This document shows, in pieces, positions 50,678 through 62,290 of a stretch of DNA of 64,000 nucleotides (its first letter is position 1; each line of letters opens with the position of its first letter). The stretch comes from Clostridiales bacterium (GTDB lineage Bacteria; Bacillota; Clostridia; Oscillospirales; Oscillospiraceae). The notes beneath the pieces were generated by a model. That model did no database searches and was not told where the DNA came from. It was given only the letters and a program-made list of their open reading frames with translations. The translations under genes and the position numbers were made by a program. Location of the stretch: assembly GCA_902363045.1 (NCBI GenBank), contig CABIYX010000006.1, positions 56,394-120,393 on the forward strand, in the 5' to 3' direction.

Positions 50678-51679
50678 ATGGAACTGTTTGAATTGATTCA
50701 GACCCTCAACACCGCCCATGGGCCCTCCGGGGACGAGGGCGCGGTGCGGGAGGCCGTCGCCGGCCTGGCCCGGCCCTACGCCGACGAGGTGGCGGCGGAT
50801 ACCCTTGGGAACCTGATCGTCCGGAAGCGGGGGAGCGGCCCCAGGGTGATGCTGTGCGCCCACATGGACTCCATCGGCCTGATCGTCACCCACATCGGGA
50901 AGGAGGGGTTCCTCCGGGTTGGGACCCTGGGCGGGATCGCCGCCCGGGAGCTGCTGTACACCCCGGTGCGCTTCAAAAACGGAGTGCGGGGGGTCATCGT
51001 CCCGGAGGAGAAGGCGGAGTTTGGCAAGCTGAAGCTGGACGCCTGCTATGTGGACATCGGGGCGAAGGATGAGGAGCAGGCCCGCAGGATGGTCCAGGTG
51101 GGGGACACCGCGGTCTATGATACCGCCATATTTTTAAGTGGGGATAAAGTGATTTCCCCTTACCTGGATAACCGCATCTCCTGCGCCGTCCTCCTCCGGG
51201 TGCTGGAGGAGCTGGACGCCTGCCCCAACGACCTGTACCTGGTGTTTTCCGCCCAGGAGGAGGTTGGATTACGGGGAGCCAGGACGGCGGCCTGGTCGAT
51301 TGACCCGGACTACGCCCTGGCGGTAGATGTCACTGACGTGGATGACACCCCCGGCTCGGAGAAGCTGGGCACCGTCCGCCTGGGCCAAGGTGCGGCGGTC
51401 AAGGTGATGGACCGCTCAGTGATCTGCCACCCCCGGATGGTGGAGACCCTGGAGCGTCTGGCCGGTGAGAGAGAGATCCCCGTTCAGCGGGATATTATGC
51501 GGGGAGGCGGCACCGACGCGGGGGCCATCCACGCCACCCGTATGGGAGTGCTCACAGGAGGCGTTTCAGTCCCCTGCCGGTATATCCACACCCCCACGGA
51601 GATGGCTGACCTGGGGGATGCAGCGGCCTGCGTGAAGCTGCTGGCCGCCTTTGCTCAGGAGGAGCTGACCAGGCTGTAA
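50678..51679 (+). CDS. M42-family aminopeptidase, copy 3
   Basis: The 333-residue protein starts at ATG 50678 with GGGAG upstream. Motifs are LCAHMDSIGLIV, LDNRISCAVLL (Asp-Asn where the others have Asp-Asp), SAQEEVGLRGA, VDVTDVDD and YIHTPTEMAD. It is third in the tandem set, 18 bp after copy 2. Confidence 0.93.
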   Translation: MELFELIQTLNTAHGPSGDEGAVREAVAGLARPYADEVAADTLGNLIVRKRGSGPRVMLCAHMDSIGLIVTHIGKEGFLRVGTLGGIAARELLYTPVRFKNGVRGVIVPEEKAEFGKLKLDACYVDIGAKDEEQARRMVQVGDTAVYDTAIFLSGDKVISPYLDNRISCAVLLRVLEELDACPNDLYLVFSAQEEVGLRGARTAAWSIDPDYALAVDVTDVDDTPGSEKLGTVRLGQGAAVKVMDRSVICHPRMVETLERLAGEREIPVQRDIMRGGGTDAGAIHATRMGVLTGGVSVPCRYIHTPTEMADLGDAAACVKLLAAFAQEELTRL

Positions 51680-51732
51680 CGCTGGCCGGATCTTCTTCAA
51701 TATTACAATAGAAACAGGAAGCGTAAAGGAAT

Positions 51733-52980
51733 ATGAGTTTACAGATCAGTGAGCGGGTCCGCGCCCTGGGCCGTCAGGCACAGCAGGACCTGAGAGAGCA
51801 GTTTGACCGCATCGACGCCATTGCGGAGGAAAATTCCATCCGTGTGCTGGAGGCCTTTCAGGACCACCGGGTGGCAGAGGGATACTTTGCCGGCACCACC
51901 GGCTACGGCTATGATGATCTGGGCCGGGACAAGCTGGACGAGATCTATGCCCAGCTCTTCGGCACGGAGGCCGCCCTAGTGCGCATCCAGTTCGTCAACG
52001 GGACCCACGCCATCGCCTGCGCTCTGTATGGGGCGCTGAAGACCGGGGACGTGCTGGTGTCTGCGGTGGGCGCGCCGTACGACACCCTGCTGGGGGTCAT
52101 CGGGGCGGCCGGGAATGGACACGGCTCCCTGAAGGACTACGGCGTGGAGTACCGCCAGGTGGAGCTGAAGGACAACAAGCCCGACCTGGAGGGGATGGCC
52201 CAGGCGGCCGCCGATCCCCGGGTGAAGGCGGTGCTGATCCAGCGCTCCAAGGGCTACTCCACCCGGGCGTCCCTATCCGTGGCGGAGATCGGGGAGATGT
52301 GCCGGGTGATCCGGGCGGCCAATCCCAACGCCGCCATTCTGGTGGACAACTGCTACGGGGAGTTCGTGGAGACCCTGGAGCCCACCCATGTGGGCGCCGA
52401 CCTGGTGGTGGGCTCCCTCATCAAGAACCCCGGGGGCGGCCTGGCCCCCACCGGCGGCTACATCGCCGGCCGCCGGGACCTGGTGGAGGGGGCCGCCCAG
52501 CGGCTCACCGTGCCGGGCATCGGCGGGGAGTGCGGCTCCACCCTGGGGAACAACCGCCTGCTGTACCAGGGGCTGTTCCTGGCCCCCCATACAGTGGCCC
52601 AGGCGGTCAAGACCGCCGTCTTTGCCGCCCGGGTGATGGAGCTGCTGGGCTATGAGACCGAGCCCCACTCCAGCGCGGTGCGCCACGACATCATTCAGAT
52701 GATCCACACCCGGGAGCCGGAGGCCCTGAAAAGGTTCTGCAAGGGCATCCAGTTCGGTGCTCCGGTGGACTCCTATGTCACCCCGGAGCCCTGGGATATG
52801 CCGGGCTATGACTGCCCGGTCATCATGGCGGCGGGGGCCTTCATTCAGGGGGCCTCCATCGAGCTGTCCGCCGATGCCCCCATGCGCCCCCCCTACACGG
52901 TGTACCTCCAGGGCGGACTGACCTTTGAGTCGGGCAAGCTGGGGGTGCTGCTGGCGGCGGAGGAGCTGCTGCGGGCATAG
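51733..52980 (+). CDS. Methionine gamma-lyase family PLP protein (YnbB type)
   Basis: This 415-residue PLP-dependent protein of the Met_gamma_lyase/aluminium-resistance family shows NSIRVLEAFQDHRV, TGYGYDDLGRD, QFVNGTHAIACAL and SLIKNPGGGLAPTGGY with the PLP lysine. Typical metal or phosphate-binding loops follow (GIGGECGSTLG). The actual substrate is unknown. It is common next to genes for DNA repair and RNA modification in Firmicutes. Confidence 0.9.
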   Translation: MSLQISERVRALGRQAQQDLREQFDRIDAIAEENSIRVLEAFQDHRVAEGYFAGTTGYGYDDLGRDKLDEIYAQLFGTEAALVRIQFVNGTHAIACALYGALKTGDVLVSAVGAPYDTLLGVIGAAGNGHGSLKDYGVEYRQVELKDNKPDLEGMAQAAADPRVKAVLIQRSKGYSTRASLSVAEIGEMCRVIRAANPNAAILVDNCYGEFVETLEPTHVGADLVVGSLIKNPGGGLAPTGGYIAGRRDLVEGAAQRLTVPGIGGECGSTLGNNRLLYQGLFLAPHTVAQAVKTAVFAARVMELLGYETEPHSSAVRHDIIQMIHTREPEALKRFCKGIQFGAPVDSYVTPEPWDMPGYDCPVIMAAGAFIQGASIELSADAPMRPPYTVYLQGGLTFESGKLGVLLAAEELLRA

Positions 52981-53041
52981 TCCAAGCCGGATGGCGCATA
53001 CCCTCCCCATACCAGGCCGGAGCGGAGAGGGAGGGAGCGCC

Positions 53042-55739
<2,698 letters not shown>

Positions 55740-55823
55740 CTTGTGTTTGTCCCGGGGAGAAAGCTGTGCTATACTGTATTTGAAGCGCCCGGGGCGCGGA
55801 GGGCGAGAGGAGAGGGATATATC

Positions 55824-56768
55824 GTGAAAAAGGGCTATCTCTATATCATCGTGACCATTGTGATGTTCACCTCCTATGAGGTAGTCCTGCGGTATATCGC
55901 GGGGCAGATCAACTCCATGCAGCTGACCCTGTGCCGTTTCTCCGTGGGCTTTCTGATCCTGCTGCCCCTGGCCCTGCGGACCCTGAGACGCTGGGGAAAG
56001 CGCCTGGACGGCCGGAGCATGGCCCGCTTCGCGCTGCTGGGCCTGCTGGGCATCGCCCTGAGTATGCCCATCCTCCACCTGTCGGTGCGGTACGCCGGGT
56101 CCTCTGTGGCCGCGGTGCTGTTCAGCTGCAACCCGGTATTTGTCACCTTTTTGGCCTTCTTCCTGCTGAAGGAGCCCATCCAGCCCCGGCACATCGCCGC
56201 CCTGGCCCTGGAGATCGCGGGCACCGTGGCCATCATCGACCCGTTCGGGCACGCGCTGAACCCCCTGGGGGTGGGGCTGGCCCTGCTGTCCACCCTGCTG
56301 TTCTCCCTGTACGGCGTGCTGGGCAAGCGGCGGGTGGCGGAGTACGGCGGCGCGGTGGTCACCTGCTTCAGCTTCCTGTTCGGCAGCCTGATCGTTCTGG
56401 GGCTGATTCTGCTCTCCCATGTCCCGGCGGTGGCCCAGGGGATGACGGCCGCCGGTCTGGAGGAGTTCGCCCGCATCCCCATCCTGGCGGGGTACACCCT
56501 GGAGAACCTGCCCTACGTCCTGTATGTGTCCGTGGGGGTGGCGGGGATCGGCTTTTGCTGCTATTTCCTTGCCATGGAGGAGCTCCCCGCCAGCGTGGTC
56601 TCCCTGGTCTACTTTTTCAAGCCCGCGCTGGCCCCGGTGCTGGCCTGGCAGCTCCACGGCGAGGCGATCCCCGCCAATATGATGGCCGGGATCCTGCTCA
56701 TCGTGGCCGGCTCCCTGTGCGCCATCATCCCCGGGCTGCTGGAGGCGCGCCGGAGACAGCGGGCGTAG
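55824..56768 (+). CDS. EamA-family (DMT) transporter
   Basis: This 314-residue protein with about ten membrane segments has two EamA repeats. The first ends LFSCNPVFVTFLAFFLLKEP, the second LVYFFKPALAPVLAW. The start is GTG 55824 (MKKGYLYIIV) with GAGAGGG 7 nt upstream. Substrates of such exporters range from amino acids to nucleotides and cannot be told here. Confidence 0.9.
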   Translation: MKKGYLYIIVTIVMFTSYEVVLRYIAGQINSMQLTLCRFSVGFLILLPLALRTLRRWGKRLDGRSMARFALLGLLGIALSMPILHLSVRYAGSSVAAVLFSCNPVFVTFLAFFLLKEPIQPRHIAALALEIAGTVAIIDPFGHALNPLGVGLALLSTLLFSLYGVLGKRRVAEYGGAVVTCFSFLFGSLIVLGLILLSHVPAVAQGMTAAGLEEFARIPILAGYTLENLPYVLYVSVGVAGIGFCCYFLAMEELPASVVSLVYFFKPALAPVLAWQLHGEAIPANMMAGILLIVAGSLCAIIPGLLEARRRQRA

Positions 56769-56831
56769 GGCCGGAAGGCGGCTCCCATGAGCGGGACCCA
56801 GATCCATACCAAAGAATGAGGAGTGGAATTT

Positions 56832-57962
56832 ATGTCAGTTTCCAAGGTATATTTTACTGATTTTCATACCAAGGCCTTCGGCGACGGCCTGCCCACCAAG
56901 CTGCAAAAGCTGATCCGGGCGGCCGGGATCCAGGAGCTGGACCTGGACGGCAAGTTCGTGGCCATCAAGATGCACTTCGGCGAGCTGGGCAACGTGAGCT
57001 TCCTCCGGCCCAACTATGCCCGGGCGGTGGTGGACGTGGTGAAGGAGCTGGGCGGCCGCCCCTTCCTCACCGACTGCAACACCATGTACCCCGGCAGCCG
57101 GAAGAACGCCCTGGAGCATCTGGAATGCGCCTGGCAGAACGGCTTCACTCCGCTGACGGTGGGCTGCCCCATCCTCATCGGCGACGGCCTGAAGGGCACC
57201 GACGATGTGGAGGTCCCCGTGGCGGGGGGCGAATATGTGGAGAAGGCCAAGATCGGCCGGGCGGTGATGGACGCGGATGTGTTCATCTCCCTGACCCACT
57301 TCAAGGGCCATGAGATGACCGGCTTTGGCGGGACCATCAAGAACATCGGCATGGGCTGCGGCTCCCGGGCGGGGAAGAAAGAGCAGCACGCCAGCGGAAA
57401 GCCCAAGATCGACCCGGAGGCATGCCGCGGCTGCCGGCGCTGCCAGAAGGAGTGCGCCAACAACGGCCTGGTCTTTGACACCGAGACCGGAAAGATGACC
57501 GTGGACCAGGACAGCTGCGTGGGCTGCGGCCGCTGCCTGGGGGCGTGCAACTTTGACGCCATCTACTTCACCAACGACAACGCCCAGGCGGCCCTGAACT
57601 GCCGCATGGCGGAGTATACCAAGGCGGTGCTGGACGGGCGGCCCAACTTCCATATCTCCCTGGTGGTGGACGTGTCCCCCAACTGCGACTGCCACGGCGA
57701 GAACGACGTGCCCATCCTGCCCAATCTGGGGATGTTCGCCTCCTTCGACCCTCTGGCCCTGGACCAGGCCTGTGTGGATGCCTGCCTGGCGGCGGAGCCC
57801 ATGCCGGGCAGCCAGCTGGCCCGCCACCTGGCGGAGCCCGGCTTCCACGACCACCACGACCACTTCACCAACTCCACCCCCGAGTCGGAGTGGCGCAGTT
57901 GCCTGGAGCACGCGGCCAAGATCGGCCTGGGTTCCCGGGAGTATGAGCTGATCCGCCTCTGA
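56832..57962 (+). CDS. DUF362 protein with two [4Fe-4S] clusters
   Basis: The 376-residue protein starts at ATG 56832 (AGGAG 8 nt upstream). A DUF362 core spans about 1-180 (VAIKMHFGELGNVSFLRPNY, SLTHFKGHEMTGFGG). Two ferredoxin-type clusters follow (CRGCRRCQKEC and CVGCGRCLGAC, at about 195-245), then the rest of DUF362 with FDPLALDQACVDAC. It is a redox or electron-transfer protein of unknown pathway, typical of anaerobes. Confidence 0.92.
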   Translation: MSVSKVYFTDFHTKAFGDGLPTKLQKLIRAAGIQELDLDGKFVAIKMHFGELGNVSFLRPNYARAVVDVVKELGGRPFLTDCNTMYPGSRKNALEHLECAWQNGFTPLTVGCPILIGDGLKGTDDVEVPVAGGEYVEKAKIGRAVMDADVFISLTHFKGHEMTGFGGTIKNIGMGCGSRAGKKEQHASGKPKIDPEACRGCRRCQKECANNGLVFDTETGKMTVDQDSCVGCGRCLGACNFDAIYFTNDNAQAALNCRMAEYTKAVLDGRPNFHISLVVDVSPNCDCHGENDVPILPNLGMFASFDPLALDQACVDACLAAEPMPGSQLARHLAEPGFHDHHDHFTNSTPESEWRSCLEHAAKIGLGSREYELIRL

Positions 57963-58027
57963 CCCGGTCCAGACAGGGGAGGGGCGCGCCCTCCCGGAAA
58001 AATCAGACAAGAAAAGGACGATGCACT

Positions 58028-59464
58028 ATGCCCACCAACACATACGAAAGCCCGCTCTCCTCCCGCTATGCCAGCGATGAGATGCTCTACCTCTTTTCCG
58101 CCGATAAAAAGTTCTCCACCTGGCGGCGGCTGTGGGTCGCCCTGGCCCGGGCGGAGATGGAGTTGGGCCTGCCGGTTACCCAGGAGCAGGTGGACGAGCT
58201 GGAGGCCCATATCACCGATATCGACTATGAAAAGGCCGCCCAGTGGGAGAAGAAGCTGCGCCATGATGTGATGGCCCACGTCCACACATACGGAGAGCTG
58301 TGCCCCAAGGCCATGCCCATCATCCACCTGGGGGCCACCAGCTGCTATGTGGGGGACAACACCGATGTGATCATCATGCGGGAGGGGCTGGAGCTGGTCA
58401 GAAACAAGCTGGTGCGGGTCCTGGCCAGGCTGGCGGACTTCGCCCGGGAGTACAAGGCCCTGCCCACCCTGGGCTTCACCCACTTCCAGGCGGCCCAGCT
58501 GGTCACTGTGGGCAAGCGGGCCACCCTCTGGATGAACGAGCTGCTGATGGACCTGGAGGAGGTGGAGCACCGCATCTCCAGCCTGAAGCTGCTGGGCTCC
58601 AAGGGGACCACGGGGACCCAGGCCTCCTTCCTGGAGCTGTTCGAGGGCGACCATGGGAAGGTGAAGGAGCTGGAGCGCCGGATCGCAGAGGAGATGGGCT
58701 TTGATGCCGTGGTCCCAGTCAGCGGACAGACCTACTCCCGGAAGATGGACTACAACGTGCTGTCCACTCTGGCGGGCGTCGCCCAGAGCGCCAGCAAGTT
58801 CGCCACCGATCTGCGGCTGCTGTGCCACCTGAAGGAGGTGGAGGAACCCTTTGAGAAGAACCAGATCGGTTCCTCCGCCATGCCCTATAAGCGCAACCCC
58901 ATGCGGTGCGAACGGATCTGCTCCCTGGCCCGCTATGTGATCGTGGACGCCGGCAATCCCGCCGTCACCACCGCCACCCAGTGGTTCGAGCGCACCCTGG
59001 ACGACTCGGCCAACAAGCGCATCTCCATCCCGGAGGCATTCCTGGCGGTGGACGCCATCCTGAACATCTATCTGAACGTGGCCTCCGGCCTGGTTGTCCA
59101 CCCCAAGGTCATCCGCCGCCATGTGATGGAGGAGCTCCCCTTCATGGCCAGCGAGAACATCATGATGGACGCGGTGAAGCGGGGCGGCGACCGCCAGGCG
59201 CTCCACGAACGTATCCGGGTCCTGTCCCAGGAGGCGGGGCGGAACGTAAAGGACCTGGGCCTGCCCAACAACCTGATCGACCTGATGGCGGAGGACCCGG
59301 CCTTCGGCATGAGCCGGGAGGAGCTCACCGCCCATTTGGAGCCGGAGCGCTATATCGGCCGCTGCCCGGAGCAGGTAGAGGAGTTCCTGGCCCAGGAGAT
59401 CGCCCCAGTGCTGGCAAAGTACGCCGCGGCCCTGGGTGAGAAGGAAACGGAGCTGAAGGTTTAA
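58028..59464 (+). CDS. purB: Adenylosuccinate lyase
   Basis: PurB acts twice in purine synthesis, releasing fumarate from SAICAR and from adenylosuccinate. The 478-residue protein carries the signature SSAMPYKRNPMRCE, the histidine segment MAHVHTYGE and TLGFTHFQAAQ. The lyase fold is complete. The downstream AI-2E-family gene starts 20 bp later. It complements guaB elsewhere in the window, the two branches leaving IMP. Confidence 0.96.
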   Translation: MPTNTYESPLSSRYASDEMLYLFSADKKFSTWRRLWVALARAEMELGLPVTQEQVDELEAHITDIDYEKAAQWEKKLRHDVMAHVHTYGELCPKAMPIIHLGATSCYVGDNTDVIIMREGLELVRNKLVRVLARLADFAREYKALPTLGFTHFQAAQLVTVGKRATLWMNELLMDLEEVEHRISSLKLLGSKGTTGTQASFLELFEGDHGKVKELERRIAEEMGFDAVVPVSGQTYSRKMDYNVLSTLAGVAQSASKFATDLRLLCHLKEVEEPFEKNQIGSSAMPYKRNPMRCERICSLARYVIVDAGNPAVTTATQWFERTLDDSANKRISIPEAFLAVDAILNIYLNVASGLVVHPKVIRRHVMEELPFMASENIMMDAVKRGGDRQALHERIRVLSQEAGRNVKDLGLPNNLIDLMAEDPAFGMSREELTAHLEPERYIGRCPEQVEEFLAQEIAPVLAKYAAALGEKETELKV

Positions 59465-59483
59465 TGGAGAAAGGCGGGCTGCT

Positions 59484-60773
59484 TTGAAGCATCAAAAGTA
59501 CGGCGCCTATCTAGCCGCCGGGGTCACCGCCTTCGCGGTGATCGCCGCAGCGATCCTGCTGTTCTTCGTGATCTACCATTTTTCGGCGGTGCGGGCTCTG
59601 CTGGAGCTGCTGGCCTATATCCTGCGGCCCATCTTTTATGGGCTGGTGCTGGCCTTCCTGCTGCTGCCTGTCCACCGGCAGATCTACTCCTTTCTCTTCG
59701 CCCTGTGCGAGGGCGTGGCGGAGCATGGGGGACGGAAGCGCGCCGCGCTGAATTTCCTGGCCATCGTGCTCAGTCTGAGCTTTGCGGTGCTGGTGGTCTA
59801 TGTGCTGCTGGCCATGGTGCTGCCCCAGCTGTACCTCAGTATCGTGGGGTTGGTGAACGCGGTCCCGGAGTACATCCGGATCATGCAGCGGTGGCTGCTG
59901 GACTTTTTGGCGGACAATCCGGAGATCCAAGCGGCGGTGTTGCCCTATTACAACTCCCTGGCCCAGTCAGTGGAGCAGTGGCTCAGCTCTGATATGCTCC
60001 CCAACCTGGAGTCGGTGAACAGCACCCTGGACTGGCTGAAGGCCGAGATCCTTCCCCAGCTCACCGGCGTGGTGAGCAGCGTCTCCTCCGGTGTGATCGC
60101 TCTGGCTCTGCTGCTGAAGGACATCCTGATCGCCATTATCGTCTCAGTCTATCTGCTGGCCAGAAAGGACGTCTTTGCCGCCCAGTCCAAGAAGATCGTG
60201 TACAGCGTGTTCCGCACCAACGTGGCGGATCTGCTGGTGGAGGAGACCCGGAGCGCCTACCGCATCCTCAGCGGCTTTATCAACGGCAAGCTGGTGGACT
60301 CCCTCATCATCGGCATCATCGCCTTGGTGTGCTGCAACCTGTTCCGGTTCCCATATCCCATGCTGCTGGCGGTGATCATCGGGGTGACCAACATCATCCC
60401 GTTTTTCGGCCCCTTCATTGGGGCCATCCCCTGCGCGCTGCTGATCCTGCTGGTCAGCCCTCTGAAGTGCCTGTATTTTGTCATTTTTATCTTTGTGCTC
60501 CAGCAGTTTGACGGCAATATCCTGGGCCCCAAGATCCTGGGGGACTCCACGGGGCTGGCCTCCTTCTGGGTGTTGTTCTCCATCCTGCTGTTCGGCGGCC
60601 TCTTCGGCTTTGTGGGCATGGTGCTGGGCGTCCCGGTATTTGCCATGTTTTACAGCGTGGTCAGCCGCCTGGTGCGCCGTGGCCTGAAAAAACGCGGGCT
60701 GCCCCTGGAGACCGAGCAGTATCTAGGCCGGACCGGACCCCTTGCGGGGAAGGAAACGAAGCCGAACGGGTGA
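59484..60773 (+). CDS. AI-2E family membrane transporter
   Basis: This 429-residue protein of the TqsA/YtvI (PF01594) family has about seven to eight membrane segments and a soluble loop at about 120-190. VCCNLFRFPYPMLLAVIIGV, NIIPFFGPFIGAIP and the segment near DGNILGPKILG are diagnostic. The start is probably TTG 59484 (MKHQKYGAYLAAG) with a GGAGAAAGGCGGG run upstream. Roles in the family vary from ion antiport to autoinducer export. Confidence 0.9.
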   Translation: MKHQKYGAYLAAGVTAFAVIAAAILLFFVIYHFSAVRALLELLAYILRPIFYGLVLAFLLLPVHRQIYSFLFALCEGVAEHGGRKRAALNFLAIVLSLSFAVLVVYVLLAMVLPQLYLSIVGLVNAVPEYIRIMQRWLLDFLADNPEIQAAVLPYYNSLAQSVEQWLSSDMLPNLESVNSTLDWLKAEILPQLTGVVSSVSSGVIALALLLKDILIAIIVSVYLLARKDVFAAQSKKIVYSVFRTNVADLLVEETRSAYRILSGFINGKLVDSLIIGIIALVCCNLFRFPYPMLLAVIIGVTNIIPFFGPFIGAIPCALLILLVSPLKCLYFVIFIFVLQQFDGNILGPKILGDSTGLASFWVLFSILLFGGLFGFVGMVLGVPVFAMFYSVVSRLVRRGLKKRGLPLETEQYLGRTGPLAGKETKPNG

Positions 60774-60831
60774 TTCCTCTGAAAGGGTCCCACCACTCCA
60801 ACGACAGAGAGAAGAAAACTGTCAAAATATA

Positions 60832-60876
60832 AAAACTTCGGCCTGTGCGTTGAAGCGCACGGGCCGAAGTTTTTTC
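60832..60876. terminator. Bidirectional terminator between the transporter gene and pfp
   Basis: AAAACTTCGGCC (60832-60843) pairs with GGCCGAAGTTTT (60862-60873), with inner GTGCG/CGCAC. T-runs follow on both strands. It serves the convergent genes. Confidence 0.9.
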
Positions 60877-60900
60877 ATATTGATTACAGAGGAAGGAGCC

Positions 60901-62145
60901 TTACAGCTCGGTGGTCAGGACCTTCTTCAGCCGGGCGAAGCGGGGCAGGCCGTTGACCCGGGGAGCCTTGGCGTCGCCCTGGATCAGGGGAAGAACGTAG
61001 TCGATGAACTGCTGGTTGACGCCGTTGCCCGCCTCATTGATCCACTCGCGGGGGACCTTCTTCTCGAAGTTGGCCACGATGTCCAGGGGCTCCAGCACGG
61101 TCTCACAGCGGTAGCCATCCTCGCCGCGGGTGCAGCGGAAGGCCACCATTTTATCGGTAAAACCATCCACAGCGGCCTGGACTGCGGCGGAGCCGGCCAG
61201 CAGAGCCTCCTCCGCGTCGGTCTCGGAGTCCAGATGGGCGCCGCAGCGCTGGAGGAGGGAGAGCTCGATGCCGCGGACCTTCACGCCGAAGGCCTCCTTC
61301 ACCGCGGAGGCCAGATGGGAGGCCAGACCGCCCAGCTGGGCATGGCCGAAGCCGTCGGTGGCAGAGGTCTTGGCCTCGGAGACGAAGGTGCCGTCGGCGT
61401 AGTGGATGCCCTCGGACACGGCCACCAGGCAGTTCCCGTTTTGGTCGTAGACGGACTTGACATCGGCCAGGAAGCGCTCCATGTCGAAGTCGGTCTCGGG
61501 CAGATAGACCAGATCGGGGCCGCAGCCGGTGAGGGAGGCCAGGGCGGCGGAGCCAGCCAGCCAGCCGGCGTGGCGGCCCATGATCTCGATGATGGTGACC
61601 ATGCCGGTGTCATAGACGTGGGCGTCCTGCCAGACCTCGGCGCAGGAGGTGGCGATGTACTTGGCGGCAGAGGCGAAGCCGGGGCAGTGGTCGGTGCCGT
61701 TCAGGTCGTTGTCAATGGTCTTGGGTACGCCCATGATGCGGCACTCATAGCCCACCTTCTGCATATACTTGGAGATCTTGTTGCAGGTGTCCATGGAGTC
61801 GTTTCCGCCGTTGTAGAAGAAGTAGCGGACATCGTACTTCTTGAATACCTCCAGGATGCGCCGGTAATCGGTGTCATTCACATCGGGGTCGGCCAGCTTA
61901 TAGCGGCAGGAGCCCAGGGCAGAGGAGGGGGTGAACTTCAGCAGCTCCAGCTCCGCGGAGTCCTCCTGTCCCATATCGTACAGCTTGTCCTCCAGCACAC
62001 CCTTGATCCCGTGGGCGGCCCCCAGCACGCGGGTGATGCAGTCAGCCTTCAAAGCGGTCTGGATCACGCCCTGAGCGCTGGCGTTAATGACCGCGGTAGG
62101 ACCTCCGGACTGGCCAATAATGCAGGCTCCGGTCAGTTGCTTCAT
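60901..62145 (-). CDS. pfp: Pyrophosphate-dependent phosphofructokinase
   Basis: The enzyme phosphorylates fructose-6-phosphate reversibly with PPi in glycolysis. The 414-residue protein has ACIIGQSGGPTAVIN, FYNGGNDSMDT (Asp where ATP enzymes have Gly) and MGVPKTIDNDL. The Lys in PKTIDND replaces the Gly of ATP-dependent enzymes; both changes indicate PPi. AGGAGG precedes the ATG. It is divergent from fba, and the two share interleaved promoters. Confidence 0.94.
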   Translation of the reverse strand: MKQLTGACIIGQSGGPTAVINASAQGVIQTALKADCITRVLGAAHGIKGVLEDKLYDMGQEDSAELELLKFTPSSALGSCRYKLADPDVNDTDYRRILEVFKKYDVRYFFYNGGNDSMDTCNKISKYMQKVGYECRIMGVPKTIDNDLNGTDHCPGFASAAKYIATSCAEVWQDAHVYDTGMVTIIEIMGRHAGWLAGSAALASLTGCGPDLVYLPETDFDMERFLADVKSVYDQNGNCLVAVSEGIHYADGTFVSEAKTSATDGFGHAQLGGLASHLASAVKEAFGVKVRGIELSLLQRCGAHLDSETDAEEALLAGSAAVQAAVDGFTDKMVAFRCTRGEDGYRCETVLEPLDIVANFEKKVPREWINEAGNGVNQQFIDYVLPLIQGDAKAPRVNGLPRFARLKKVLTTEL

Positions 62146-62210
62146 GTTTGCTTCCTCCTAAAGTGTTGAATTTGGATCCAAAATCAGCTTAGTTCAAAAT
62201 TCTACCTTGA

Positions 62211-62239
62211 ATTGTAGCACACACCCTTGTATTTTTCAA
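62211..62239 (-). promoter_or_regulatory. Promoter of pfp
   Basis: On the minus strand TTGAAA (62239-62234) and TACAAT (62216-62211) are 17 bp apart. Its -35 lies inside the spacer of the divergent fba promoter. Confidence 0.75.
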
Positions 62240-62255
62240 TCGGTAATGGTACAAT
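62227..62255 (+). promoter_or_regulatory. Promoter of fba
   Basis: TTGTAT (62227-62232) and TACAAT (62250-62255) are 17 bp apart. It overlaps the pfp promoter by 13 bp, so RNA polymerase cannot occupy both. Confidence 0.78.
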
Positions 62256-62290
62256 ATGAATCGTAAAAATATTTCAAGGAGATGGTCAAT

